Positions 53,759-62,442 of a DNA stretch of 64,000 bases are shown here, piece by piece. Each line of letters opens with the position of its first letter. Within the stretch, counting starts at the first letter, position 1. The translations under genes were made by a program, and so were the position numbers. Source of the stretch: Thermaceae bacterium (GTDB lineage: Bacteria > Deinococcota > Deinococci > Deinococcales > Marinithermaceae); NCBI GenBank assembly GCA_027067955.1, contig JAMOUW010000079.1, forward strand, positions 1-64,000, written 5' to 3'. The notes beneath the pieces are model-generated. The model was not told where the DNA came from. It did no database searches and saw only the letters and a program-made list of their open reading frames with translations.

Positions 53759-56700
53759 CGGTTTCCTGCAGCCGTGCGCTGCTGCCATGCTGGCGCGCCC
53801 ACGCACCCAGGATACCGTAGCCTCCGAGGCTGTGGTCAGCCGCAGAACCGGAATGCTCCAGCCGGGTCAGCAGAGATTGCCGCCACGTTTCCTGCGTAGC
53901 CAGTGAACCCTTGAAGCGCAGGAGGTGCTCAACCGGTTCGCCCCGCCCCATGGCGATTTCTGCCCGCAACAGACGCGCAGTTTCACTGACCGCTACGAAG
54001 CCCCCGGCACCGGCGCGCCTTTGCAGGTGCTGCGCCAGCGCCAGCGCCTTTTTCGGTTTTCTATGCATCAGATACAGACCCCACAAGGTCAGGGTCAGGT
54101 AGTGCAGATAAGGGCCGCTGCTACGAGTTTGCCTGCGGGCGGCCTTGAGTACGGGTATGGGGTTCCCGCCCGTACGCCATATCCGCAATGCTTCAGAGAG
54201 GGCAAATAGCAAATGGCCCGGCGAAGAGGTTTCCTGGGCGTGACGACGCTGCAGCTCGCGGAAGCGTTGTTCGCTATCGGGACCACCACGCAAGGCGTAT
54301 GCCAGGGCCAGGTTAGCCCCCAGCCAGTGATGAGGTTCACCAGCATAAGCAGACTCGCCCAATACTATAGCCTGTTGTAATTGCCCGGTTTCTATGAAAT
54401 AGCGCATGCGGATTGCGTGGATTCGCGCCCTCTCATTCGGTGTTCGCGCGTGATCCAGGTGAACCTCGGCTTGCTCCAGTGCGGCAGCCGCCTCACTGGC
54501 CCGACCTTGATCGAGCCACAATCCCGCACGAACGCTCCACGCGGTGGTGGCCAGACCGGGATGGGCTTTGCGCGCGTGCTCGACGGCCCGATCTGCCCAT
54601 TCGGCGGCGGCCTCCAGTCGCTCTGCCATCCAGCGGTGCCCGCTTATTGCCAGTGCCGCTTCCGCAGCGCGGCTTTCGTTGCGAGCTTCCATGTAGTGGG
54701 TATATGCCGAATGCATGGCCCTGGCAGCCTCTTCGTAGCGACCTAGTTCGGCGTAGCTTTCAGCAAGGAGACGGGCATGCGCGGCTCTGAGTTCAGGGGG
54801 ACCTTGCGGCTGCGCCGCGTGCAGGCGCTCGAGCCTTTCGGCTGGAGGGTCGAGCGCCAATAGTGCCATAGCGACCTCCGGATCGCCTCGCCGTGCCTTC
54901 AAGTAACGGCCGAGATTGATCCTTGCCTCCTTGGCCATGCCCAGGCGCGCCTGCGCCAGGCCGGTAAGCTTGAGCGCTTCGTGGGATGTCTGCCCTTCTA
55001 GCCACGAGAGTGCCGTTTCGGGCGATCCCCCCTCCAGATGCAGCGCCGCCAGGCGCAACCGGGCTTCATCCTTGTTTTCGTCAGGAAAGTAACCCAGCGC
55101 AGCCTGATAGTATTGCTCGGCGCCGCGGAAGATGCCTTCTTCTTTTTGCAGGTCGCCGGCGCGCAGGTAGGCGCGCGCCGCGTCGAGATTGCGGCCTGCC
55201 AATCGCGCGTGCTCGGCCGCCTGGGCGGCGTAGTGAGTACTGGGTCGGTTTCGCAACCAGTGCCAGTAGGCCTCGTGAAGCCGCAGGCGGTCCTTTTTCG
55301 AGAGAAAGAGGCGGGCGGCTTTTTGTAGCAATGGGTTGGCGACCCGCAGCGCTGTTGCGTCTTCGTCGCTCGTAGTGTCGGCTACCAGGTAGCCGTCTTC
55401 GACGAGGTCGGTAATGGCGCTGTCTACTTCTTCGTTGAGCAGCTCCCGCAGCAAACCCGGCCAGCTAGCTGGCTGTCCTAGGGCGGTATAGAGAAGAATC
55501 TTCCGGTGTAGCGGGCGCAGTTTGTCCAGCCGGGACTGAAAAGCCGCCATTACCGATGCGCCGGGATCTGCTGATAGCGCAAGGAAGCGCAAGGCTAGCG
55601 GGAAACCTCCGCTTTCTCGATATATCCCCTCGCGGGTACCCTTGTCCAGTGCGGGATTGAGGTGCCTGAGGTAGGCGTCGGCATCGCGCGGCGATAGCGG
55701 TCCCAGCATTAGATCGGCTCCTGGGGCTGGCGAGCGTTTGAGCACCAGCACCGTCAGGCCTTTCAGGGGTTCGCTGCGGAGTTCGTCAAGCAGGCGACCA
55801 AGCAGAGCATGGTCGTGTGGTCCGCTGCGCATGACCAGCACCGTGGGGCGCTCCGTGGCCAAATATTGAAGGCCGCGCCGGAAGCTGCGCGCCAGGGTGC
55901 TCTCCAGGTCTTCCGGGGGGGCGGGACGCTCGGATTCCAGGCCAAGTGCGAAGGCAAGTGCCCGGCGGTCGAGGTCGGCGAGGGGAAGCTGCGCAAGGAT
56001 GGCTTCGGGGGTCATGCCCAGACTGCGCGCCAGTGCCTGTTGCAGGATTTCACGCACGGGGCTCCCTACGTCCACCCCGGGAATGTGAATCGTGCGTATC
56101 TGGGACGAACTGCGCCTCAGGGCTTCCTCTACCAAGAACGTTTTTCCGGCGCCGATGGGTCCCGAAATCACGGCCACGCGGCCGCCGCCCCGTTCGGCCT
56201 CGCCGATCCAGCCCAGAACCCGCTTGATCTCTTCTTCGCGGCCGAAGAGGGGATGTTCGCGTCGCCCCCAGCCCTGGAAGACTCCTACAGGCTGGGGTTC
56301 CCGAAAGCCCTTGAAAAGGCGCGGTTTCAGACCCTTAAGGTTGGCCTCGGGGATCAGCTGTGCCGTTACCTGGTCCAGCCATACTTCGCCGCCCGGGGCC
56401 GATGCGGCGAGACGCTGTGCCAGATTCACGGGGGTTCCTATCACGGTTTGGTGCTGCCCCTGTTCGCTTCCTAGCGGTCCCAGCAGCACCAGGCCGGTGG
56501 CGAGCCCTACCCGGCCTTGCAGCTCCTGACCGTTACCGCGTGTGGCTTCGACCATGCAGGCCGCCGCTTGCAGCGCTCGCAAGGGTTCGTTCTCGCGGCT
56601 CTTTTGCAGCCCGAAGACGGCGAGCATGCCGTCGCCGAAGAACTTGTCCACGTAGCCGCCATGAGTGGTTACGCAGTCGCGGGCCCGCTCCAGCAGTTTA

Positions 56701-56885
56701 TGAACTGCATGATGGGTGTCTTCCAGGTCGTGCGCGGTGGTGTAGCGGCTGAAGTTGGTGAGGTCGAAAAACAAGGCAGTCGCCCACCTGCGCTGCGGCA
56801 GCGGGGCCCTGCTCAGCGGATTGCCGCAATGCCCGCAGAACTGAAATCCCTCTGGATTGCGTGCACCGCAATGCGGGCAACGCAC
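53745..56885 (-). CDS. Zinc-ribbon / class III cyclase / AAA / TPR regulator
   Basis: A 1046 aa protein. Residues 3-21 CPHCGARNPEGFQFCGHCG form a double-CxxC zinc ribbon. A class III nucleotide cyclase follows (about 33-190): ATALFFDLTNFS (metal Asp), VDKFFGDGMLAVFG (Lys and second Asp) and GTPVNLAQRL (transition-state Asn and Arg; Thr replaces the usual Asp, as in class IIIb). Then a P-loop ATPase, VISGPIGAGKTFLVEEAL (about 243), and about 550 residues of TPR-like helices. The catalytic residues look intact, so cyclase activity is possible. GTG start with GGGAGG upstream. Between the 139 aa ORF and dnaG. Confidence 0.85.
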   Translation of the reverse strand: MRCPHCGARNPEGFQFCGHCGNPLSRAPLPQRRWATALFFDLTNFSRYTTAHDLEDTHHAVHKLLERARDCVTTHGGYVDKFFGDGMLAVFGLQKSRENEPLRALQAAACMVEATRGNGQELQGRVGLATGLVLLGPLGSEQGQHQTVIGTPVNLAQRLAASAPGGEVWLDQVTAQLIPEANLKGLKPRLFKGFREPQPVGVFQGWGRREHPLFGREEEIKRVLGWIGEAERGGGRVAVISGPIGAGKTFLVEEALRRSSSQIRTIHIPGVDVGSPVREILQQALARSLGMTPEAILAQLPLADLDRRALAFALGLESERPAPPEDLESTLARSFRRGLQYLATERPTVLVMRSGPHDHALLGRLLDELRSEPLKGLTVLVLKRSPAPGADLMLGPLSPRDADAYLRHLNPALDKGTREGIYRESGGFPLALRFLALSADPGASVMAAFQSRLDKLRPLHRKILLYTALGQPASWPGLLRELLNEEVDSAITDLVEDGYLVADTTSDEDATALRVANPLLQKAARLFLSKKDRLRLHEAYWHWLRNRPSTHYAAQAAEHARLAGRNLDAARAYLRAGDLQKEEGIFRGAEQYYQAALGYFPDENKDEARLRLAALHLEGGSPETALSWLEGQTSHEALKLTGLAQARLGMAKEARINLGRYLKARRGDPEVAMALLALDPPAERLERLHAAQPQGPPELRAAHARLLAESYAELGRYEEAARAMHSAYTHYMEARNESRAAEAALAISGHRWMAERLEAAAEWADRAVEHARKAHPGLATTAWSVRAGLWLDQGRASEAAAALEQAEVHLDHARTPNERARIHAIRMRYFIETGQLQQAIVLGESAYAGEPHHWLGANLALAYALRGGPDSEQRFRELQRRHAQETSSPGHLLFALSEALRIWRTGGNPIPVLKAARRQTRSSGPYLHYLTLTLWGLYLMHRKPKKALALAQHLQRRAGAGGFVAVSETARLLRAEIAMGRGEPVEHLLRFKGSLATQETWRQSLLTRLEHSGSAADHSLGGYGILGAWARQHGSSARLQETDGPS

Positions 56886-56889
56886 CTGA

Positions 56890-57309
56890 TTACAACCTCC
56901 CTTCCATCCGGAAAGCCATCAGGGGGGGTTCGGTGGTGACCTCTATGTCCATCCCCTCTTCAAGGGGCTTCTCCGATGCGAGGACCAAAGGTAGACCACA
57001 ATCCATGAGATAGAAGCCCGGTTCCAGCTCGGCCTGGACCCGGCCCTTCAGCCGATAGCGCCCCCCGGAGAGCTCCTCTATTCCCGGAGCGTGCCGGCGG
57101 TACCTGAACGATTCGACGCTTGCATGCAATACCAGTTCGACCTGGCCAGTGGGTGCCGGAGGTGCGCACCGATCGAAGGGGTAAAGCACCCCGACGGGGG
57201 TAATCGCCTCGAGTAAGGGATAGCCGAAGGGATACGGTAACAGCTCAACGTTTACCGCGTGATCGGCGAAGTGTTCCGCGAAGTACTCGGGGCTTTCCTC
57301 ATAGGCCAT
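56890..57309 (-). CDS. Unknown 139 aa protein
   Basis: No family recognised. The sequence is beta-rich and acidic (FAEHFADHAVNVELLPYPFGYP, RYRLKGRVQAELEPGFYLMDCGLPLVLA), with no signal or membrane segment and one cysteine. TAAAAT (57316-57321) lies 6 nt before the ATG, so it is a leaderless first gene of a unit with the cyclase-like protein, whose GTG is 4 bp after its stop. Possibly a partner of that regulator. Confidence 0.7.
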   Translation of the reverse strand: MAYEESPEYFAEHFADHAVNVELLPYPFGYPLLEAITPVGVLYPFDRCAPPAPTGQVELVLHASVESFRYRRHAPGIEELSGGRYRLKGRVQAELEPGFYLMDCGLPLVLASEKPLEEGMDIEVTTEPPLMAFRMEGRL

Positions 57310-57315
57310 GGGAAC

Positions 57316-57321
57316 ATTTTA
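57316..57321 (-). promoter_or_regulatory. -10 box of the 139 aa gene - cyclase - dnaG unit
   Basis: TAAAAT on the minus strand, 6 nt before ATG 57309. No clear -35. Confidence 0.5.
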
Positions 57322-57390
57322 GGTTAGGGAACCAGCCGTGGCGTACCCCAAAATAGGGGGGGTGTGACCGGGGTGAGAGCGACGTTTGGC

Positions 57391-59841
57391 TCAGAAGACG
57401 GGACCGATTCGAAAATGGAAAACGCCCCGAGGATGAATTCCGCTGAAGCCGTAATCGAAGCGAAGTGCAGGGAGGAGGACCGAACCGTAACCCAGGTTCA
57501 GCTGCACTCCGGCGCCGAAGCCCGCTTTCAGGTCCGGGTCGTCTCCTGGATTCCATGCTGTTCCGAAGTCCACGAAGAGAATGCCAATGACGGTTTGGCT
57601 GATGACCGATTGCAGGTTGAAGTCGTAACGGTACTCCACGGAGCTGCCCAGGAAGTAGCGCCCGGAGAACTCCATGGGTTTGTAGCCCCTTAGTGTTCCG
57701 ATCTCCACCTGGTTACCCCCCAGGAAGAAGATGCGACTGGCTGGAGGATCTCCTAGGACAGCTCCCCCCGAAGCGCGCAAGGCGAAAACCTGGCGCGGGT
57801 CTTCGTCCACCACGGTATAGGTCTTGAAGTTAATCCAGGCAGGTACAAATTGGCTCGCAGGTTTTCCATAGGGAATGTTGAGACCATAAGCCAGGGATCC
57901 TGTGAGGGTAAACCCCTGTCTGGGGAACTGGGGGTCTTCGACGGTTGAGTACGTGGCTGAAGTCCCGACCGAGAAGCTGCGGTAGGGGACGGGCAGCAGG
58001 CTGCGGGCTGTGGCCTCGTCGGGTTTGGATGGTTTATCGGGATCGTAAATTTCCAGCTTGGGTTGCACCCACTCGCCATCGAGATTGACGAAGACCTTGA
58101 GGTTGTCCAGCTCGCGCGACCAGGGTCTGCCTACGGAAAACTTGCCGCCGCTGCGGCGCTCGCTATACTCCCAGCCCGTGTCTGAGTCGTTCGAATCCTT
58201 CAGCGGCAGATTACCCAGCGGATAAGTATAGGCGCTAATGCTGAAGCTAGTGGGCACTTCCTTGAAGTCCAGATAATCTACCCAGAGCCAGGGAATGCTG
58301 TAGCTGGCGCGAATGGAAACGTTGTCGTGGGCGTCGTTCTCTCCGAACGACAGGTTGAGGCTGGCCTGATGGGCGCGGCCCCATAAGTTCTTGGTCTCCA
58401 GTGTCGCCTGACCGCTCCAGCCTTCTACGCTGGACCAGGCTAGGGCAGGGGCCAGTACGGTGGTTTTTGCCTCTTTGAGAGTAAGGATCAATATCAGGCG
58501 GTCGGGGGATTCCCCGGTCGTCGTATTGACCGCGGGGGGTTCTGCCAGCAGTCCTGAACGCAATAGGTTGCTGATGCCCTTACGAATTGCCGGAACCGAG
58601 AATAGTGTTCCCGGAGGCGGGAGCTCACGAAGTACGACGAAGTCGCGCGTGCTGTGCGCTCCCGTCCAGTCGAGCCGGTAACCCCCGATTCTCAGTTCGT
58701 GAATTCTAAGCAGGTAAACACCGTTTTCAAAGGTGAAGTCCGGCTGAGGAAGGATTTCATATCCGGCGTCGTGGTAGGCCCGCTGGATTCGAATGAAGTC
58801 TTCCTGGGCCAGTTCGGGAGAAAATAGATCACCCGGGCGCAGGCGGAGTAGCGATTTTAGCTCCTCCGGGTCGAGTGCGGTTACTCCCTCCAGGCGCAGC
58901 TCGCGAATCTTTCCATAACGCACCTCTCCTGGAGTGAGCACCACCCGAACCCGGTCGCCGCCGGCGGGCTCGATTCTGAGCCGAATCTCGCGTTCGACTT
59001 CGCGGGAGATTCGGGCGACCTCGTCAAGCAAGCGATCGTAATTGAGAATTTCCCCTACTTTTAACCCAACCCTAACATTCTGTAGTTCCCCGGTATCGAT
59101 CTCTGCAAGCTTCAGTTCGTGGATGAATACAGTCAATGTTCCTTCTGCCAGGTAGGTTCGCTTGGGATCTACACCAGAGAAGCGATATCCGGCTTCGAAG
59201 TACTTACGGTTGATTTGTTCAATGGCGCTGCGGTATAGGGGCCAGGAGAACTCTCCCTTCTCGAGCAGGGGTTTAAAAGGTTGCCTTAACTCCGGGAGCG
59301 GAAAGACGCTCGCACCCTTTATTTCAAGTTTCTTGAGGGGTTGGGTTTCCTTCACAGAATAAGTCAATGTAATCCCAGATCCGCCCTCCAGGGTTTCCAG
59401 CTCCACTTCGGGGGTGAAGGGAAAACCCCGTTCCCGGTAGAAATTGGCGAGACGTTCCGCCCCTTCCCGGGCCCGAACGGGGTTGAACGTAGCTCCAGTA
59501 CCCAGGGCGAGTTCGTCATTGAGCAGTTGCGCAAGCTGATCCGGTGGAAATGCTTGCGATTTTACCTCTACCTTTGCTATTGGAGGATTTGGTTCCAGTT
59601 TCACAATAAGAACGTCGTCTTCAAGAGCGACCTCTACTTTGCGGAAATAGCCGCTTTCCATGAGTGCGTTGCGGACTGCTTCTACATCGATGCTGCCAGT
59701 GTCCTGCCCAGGTTTTACTGGCAGCGCTACCCGCGCCAGGGCAGACAGCACCGGGTCGGCACCTTCGATGCGGATATCGGCGAGGGGGGCGGCTAAAGCA
59801 AGACCTGCCGTCAGCAGCAGCGGTACCAGGTAGTGTCGCAT
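57391..59841 (-). CDS. bamA: BamA/Omp85-family outer-membrane assembly protein
   Basis: An 816 aa outer-membrane protein. A signal peptide (1-18, LALAAP), tandem POTRA domains (about 20-400: IRIEGADPVLSAL, LEIKGASVFPLPEL, LRLEGVTALDPEELKSLL), and a 16-strand barrel with GTLRGYKPMEF (the family RGY/F loop) ending in Phe (FHFRIGPVF), as OMP insertion signals do. It marks a diderm envelope. TAGCAT is 6 nt before the ATG. Confidence 0.94.
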   Translation of the reverse strand: MRHYLVPLLLTAGLALAAPLADIRIEGADPVLSALARVALPVKPGQDTGSIDVEAVRNALMESGYFRKVEVALEDDVLIVKLEPNPPIAKVEVKSQAFPPDQLAQLLNDELALGTGATFNPVRAREGAERLANFYRERGFPFTPEVELETLEGGSGITLTYSVKETQPLKKLEIKGASVFPLPELRQPFKPLLEKGEFSWPLYRSAIEQINRKYFEAGYRFSGVDPKRTYLAEGTLTVFIHELKLAEIDTGELQNVRVGLKVGEILNYDRLLDEVARISREVEREIRLRIEPAGGDRVRVVLTPGEVRYGKIRELRLEGVTALDPEELKSLLRLRPGDLFSPELAQEDFIRIQRAYHDAGYEILPQPDFTFENGVYLLRIHELRIGGYRLDWTGAHSTRDFVVLRELPPPGTLFSVPAIRKGISNLLRSGLLAEPPAVNTTTGESPDRLILILTLKEAKTTVLAPALAWSSVEGWSGQATLETKNLWGRAHQASLNLSFGENDAHDNVSIRASYSIPWLWVDYLDFKEVPTSFSISAYTYPLGNLPLKDSNDSDTGWEYSERRSGGKFSVGRPWSRELDNLKVFVNLDGEWVQPKLEIYDPDKPSKPDEATARSLLPVPYRSFSVGTSATYSTVEDPQFPRQGFTLTGSLAYGLNIPYGKPASQFVPAWINFKTYTVVDEDPRQVFALRASGGAVLGDPPASRIFFLGGNQVEIGTLRGYKPMEFSGRYFLGSSVEYRYDFNLQSVISQTVIGILFVDFGTAWNPGDDPDLKAGFGAGVQLNLGYGSVLLPALRFDYGFSGIHPRGVFHFRIGPVF

Positions 59842-59847
59842 ATCCTG

Positions 59848-59894
59848 ATGCTACCTCTACGCGTGAAGTGGGCGTGAGACCCGTGTGGTAACGT
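59848..59894. promoter_or_regulatory. Divergent leaderless promoters of bamA and punA
   Basis: Minus: TAGCAT (59848-59853) is 6 nt before the bamA ATG 59841. Plus: TAACGT (59889-59894) is 6 nt before GTG 59901. The -10 boxes are 35 bp apart, so a regulator could control both. Confidence 0.45.
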
Positions 59895-59900
59895 AATATT

Positions 59901-60722
59901 GTGAGTTACGAGGCAATCGTTGACGCTGTCAAATCAGTGCGGGAGCGCACGGACTTTACGCCGGAAGTGGGGTTGGTGCTGGGATCGGGCCTGGGCCCGC
60001 TCGCTGAAGAAATCGATACAGTGGCCGAGATCGCATACAGCGATATCCCCGGATTTCCTGTATCCACCGCCCCGGGGCATGAGGGAAAGCTGATTCTGGG
60101 CAGGCTTTCGGGTCGGGCCGTGGTCGCTTACAAAGGCCGGGTTCATTACTACGAAGGTTATTCCATGGAAAAGGTGGTATTCCCGGTACGGGTCGGCTAT
60201 TTTCTCGGAGCCAGACGCTTCGTCGTAACCTCGGCCGCCGGGGGGCTAAATCCGGTATACCAGGCGGGCGATTTTATGCTGCACCTGGATTTCATCAACG
60301 CCATGGGTGATAACCCTTTGCGCGGCCCCAACGATGGCCGTCTCGGGCCCCGCTTCCCGGTCACTTTTGACGCCTATGATCCCGAATACCTCGAAGTGGC
60401 GCGTCGTGTAGCGCGCTCCCAGGACGTACGCTTGCGCGAAGGCGTATACCTGGCGATTAGCGGACCGAGTTATGCGAGTCGCAGCGAGCTGAGGGTTTAT
60501 CGCTACGGCATGTATGCCGACGCCATTGGTATGTCGGTCGTGCCCGAGGTGCTCGCGCTGCGGCATCTGGGGGCGCGAGTTCTGGGTCTTTCGACAATTA
60601 CTGACATGGCGCTGGCGGATAGTTCCCACCATGCGGACGAGCAGGAAGTCATCAGGGTTGCGCAAGAGCGCAGTCCCGTTTTCCGCAGGTTGGTATCAGG
60701 CATCATTGCCGAGGTGCCGTAA
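59901..60722 (+). CDS. punA: Purine nucleoside phosphorylase, trimeric type
   Basis: A 273 aa class I (PNP-I) enzyme releasing guanine or hypoxanthine from nucleosides. Signatures: VGLVLGSGLGPLAEEI, GFPVSTAPGHEGKLILG, GRVHYYEGYSMEKVVFPVR, VTSAAGGLNPVYQAGDFML and ISGPSYASRSELRVYR. GTG start set by TAACGT six bases upstream. yggS follows after 5 bp. Confidence 0.93.
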   Translation: MSYEAIVDAVKSVRERTDFTPEVGLVLGSGLGPLAEEIDTVAEIAYSDIPGFPVSTAPGHEGKLILGRLSGRAVVAYKGRVHYYEGYSMEKVVFPVRVGYFLGARRFVVTSAAGGLNPVYQAGDFMLHLDFINAMGDNPLRGPNDGRLGPRFPVTFDAYDPEYLEVARRVARSQDVRLREGVYLAISGPSYASRSELRVYRYGMYADAIGMSVVPEVLALRHLGARVLGLSTITDMALADSSHHADEQEVIRVAQERSPVFRRLVSGIIAEVP

Positions 60723-60727
60723 TAAAG

Positions 60728-61369
60728 ATGGGATTGCTGGAGGTTCTTTCCCGCATAGAGGCTGCAGCCAAGCGGGCGGGGCGCGATCCTTCCGACGTCC
60801 GCCTGGTTGCGGTGACAAAAGGGCGCAGCCTGGATGAAATACATGACAAAGTGCTGCGCTATGGGGATTTCCCCCTTGGCGAGAACCGCGTCCAGGAAGC
60901 GAGGGTCAAGATGGCAGCATGGCCCGAGCGCGAGTGGCACTTCATTGGGCCCCTACAACGCAATAAGGTACGTTACCTGCGCCCGTTCCGGCTCATCCAC
61001 TCAGTGGATTCGCTTAAGCTGGCCAGAGCCCTGGCGGCGCGCGCTGCCGGGGAGGGCTACCGGCCCCGGATCTTGCTTGAGGTAAATGTCGGTCGCGAAC
61101 CGCAGAAGCATGGACTCGACCCTTCCGAGGTGGATGAGGCGGTGGGCGCGGTGCGAGAGATGGGGTCTTTGGAACTGAGCGGTCTGATGACGCTGGCTCC
61201 ATTGGTAGAGGATCCGGAGCAGGTGCGCGGTATTTTTCGGGAGCTGGCGCTAATGGCCGCCAAGCATGGTTTGCAAGAGCTTTCCATGGGAATGTCCGGC
61301 GACTATGAGGTTGCCGTAGAGGAGGGGGCGACCCTGGTGCGGGTAGGCCGGGCGCTCTTCGAAGAGTAA
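60728..61369 (+). CDS. yggS: PLP homeostasis protein YggS
   Basis: A 213 aa alanine-racemase-like TIM barrel that carries PLP without catalysis. The PLP lysine is in AVTKGRSLDEI, and HFIGPLQRNKVRYL, LMTLAPLVEDPEQ and SMGMSGDYEVAVEEGATLVRVG are conserved. It is often near division genes; divIVA follows here 10 bp later, as in Gram-positive yggS-sepF-divIVA clusters. Confidence 0.94.
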   Translation: MGLLEVLSRIEAAAKRAGRDPSDVRLVAVTKGRSLDEIHDKVLRYGDFPLGENRVQEARVKMAAWPEREWHFIGPLQRNKVRYLRPFRLIHSVDSLKLARALAARAAGEGYRPRILLEVNVGREPQKHGLDPSEVDEAVGAVREMGSLELSGLMTLAPLVEDPEQVRGIFRELALMAAKHGLQELSMGMSGDYEVAVEEGATLVRVGRALFEE

Positions 61370-61379
61370 ACTAACGGTA

Positions 61380-61832
61380 ATGGAGTTTAACGCGCTCGAT
61401 ATACGATATCAGGAGTTTAAACGCGGTTTACGGGGTTACGCAGTCGAAGAGGTTAGAGCTTATCTGGCGCAGCTGGCGGACTTCGTATCGCATCTGGTTG
61501 AAGAAAAACATCGTTTGGAGAAACGGGTATCCGAGTTGGAACAAAGCCTGTTGCAAATGCAGCAGAACGAGGAAAAACTCAAACGGACGGTAGTAGCCGC
61601 CGAGAGAATAGCCCGTGACGTAAAGCAGCAAGCGCAGCGCGAGGCGGAGCAGATAATTAAGGAAGCTCAGGAGCTGAAGGAACAAACTTTACGGGAAGCG
61701 GTGGAGCACGTAAAACGCGTTCAGCGGGACCTGGACATGCTTCGGAGAGAACGGGATCTATTCAAGGAGAAGTTTCGAGCCTTGCTGGAGGAACACCTGG
61801 AGTCACTTGATGGCGAGGGCGAATGGGGTTAA
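61380..61832 (+). CDS. divIVA: DivIVA-domain protein
   Basis: A 150 aa DivIVA-like protein. The N-terminal lipid-binding segment is LDIRYQEFKRGLRGYAVEEVRAYL, followed by one long coiled coil (about 38-143, EKHRLEKRVSELEQSLLQMQ and onward). It should localise to curved membrane at septum or poles. AT-rich compared with its neighbours. TAAACT (61367-61372) lies 7 nt before the ATG. The stop shares TTAA with the convergent YdcF-like gene. Confidence 0.92.
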   Translation: MEFNALDIRYQEFKRGLRGYAVEEVRAYLAQLADFVSHLVEEKHRLEKRVSELEQSLLQMQQNEEKLKRTVVAAERIARDVKQQAQREAEQIIKEAQELKEQTLREAVEHVKRVQRDLDMLRRERDLFKEKFRALLEEHLESLDGEGEWG

Positions 61833-62362
61833 TGAGTCCATCCCAAATGGGCCAGGGTGAATAACAATTGTTCCCGAAGCCGATACCTTCTCGAAAACTC
61901 GCCCTTAACCGGCCAGCCCCTAGCGTCGATACCCAGACGACGCGCTAACAATAGAGCCCGGGGCAGGTGCGGCTCATCGGTCACGATCCAGACCCCGCCG
62001 GGTTTTAGAAATGTTCGTGAGCGGGCCAGATTTTCCCAGGTGCTGCGACTTTTTGTTTCGCAGGCCAGTGCAGCTTGGGGTACGCCCCGGGACCTCAAGT
62101 AGCCGCATCCCGTGTCGCCTTCGCTGTGGCGGTCCCCAGGAGCGCTGCCGCCGCTAACTACGATACGTTCGATCATGCCTCTTTGAAAGAGGGTGAGCGC
62201 CGCATCCAGGCGGGCGCGAAAAATGGGTGACGGGACGCCGTCGTACTGTGCTGCGCCGAGAACCAGCGCCTGCCTGGGTTCGGTTGTTTCCCCGGGGACA
62301 CCGGCCGTGACTAAGATTCCAAAAAGCACCAACCAGCTAAGCAACCAGTGCCACGCCCGCAT
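61829..62362 (-). CDS. YdcF/SanA-like DUF218 membrane protein
   Basis: A 177 aa protein with an N-terminal membrane anchor (MRAWHWLLSWLVLFGILVTAG) and a DUF218 domain: ALVLGAAQYDGVPSPIFRARLDAA, VVSGGSAPGDRHSEGD, STWENLARSRTFLKPGGVWIVTDEPHLPRA. Related proteins (SanA/ElyC) affect envelope integrity; exact activity unknown. It converges on divIVA. Confidence 0.85.
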   Translation of the reverse strand: MRAWHWLLSWLVLFGILVTAGVPGETTEPRQALVLGAAQYDGVPSPIFRARLDAALTLFQRGMIERIVVSGGSAPGDRHSEGDTGCGYLRSRGVPQAALACETKSRSTWENLARSRTFLKPGGVWIVTDEPHLPRALLLARRLGIDARGWPVKGEFSRRYRLREQLLFTLAHLGWTH

Positions 62363-62442
62363 AATTCAAGTTAACCTTCAGGGAGTGAGGATGTCCAGCT
62401 CGTGCTAAAATTTTATCGCGCAAGGGGTGCGCTGAAACGTAC

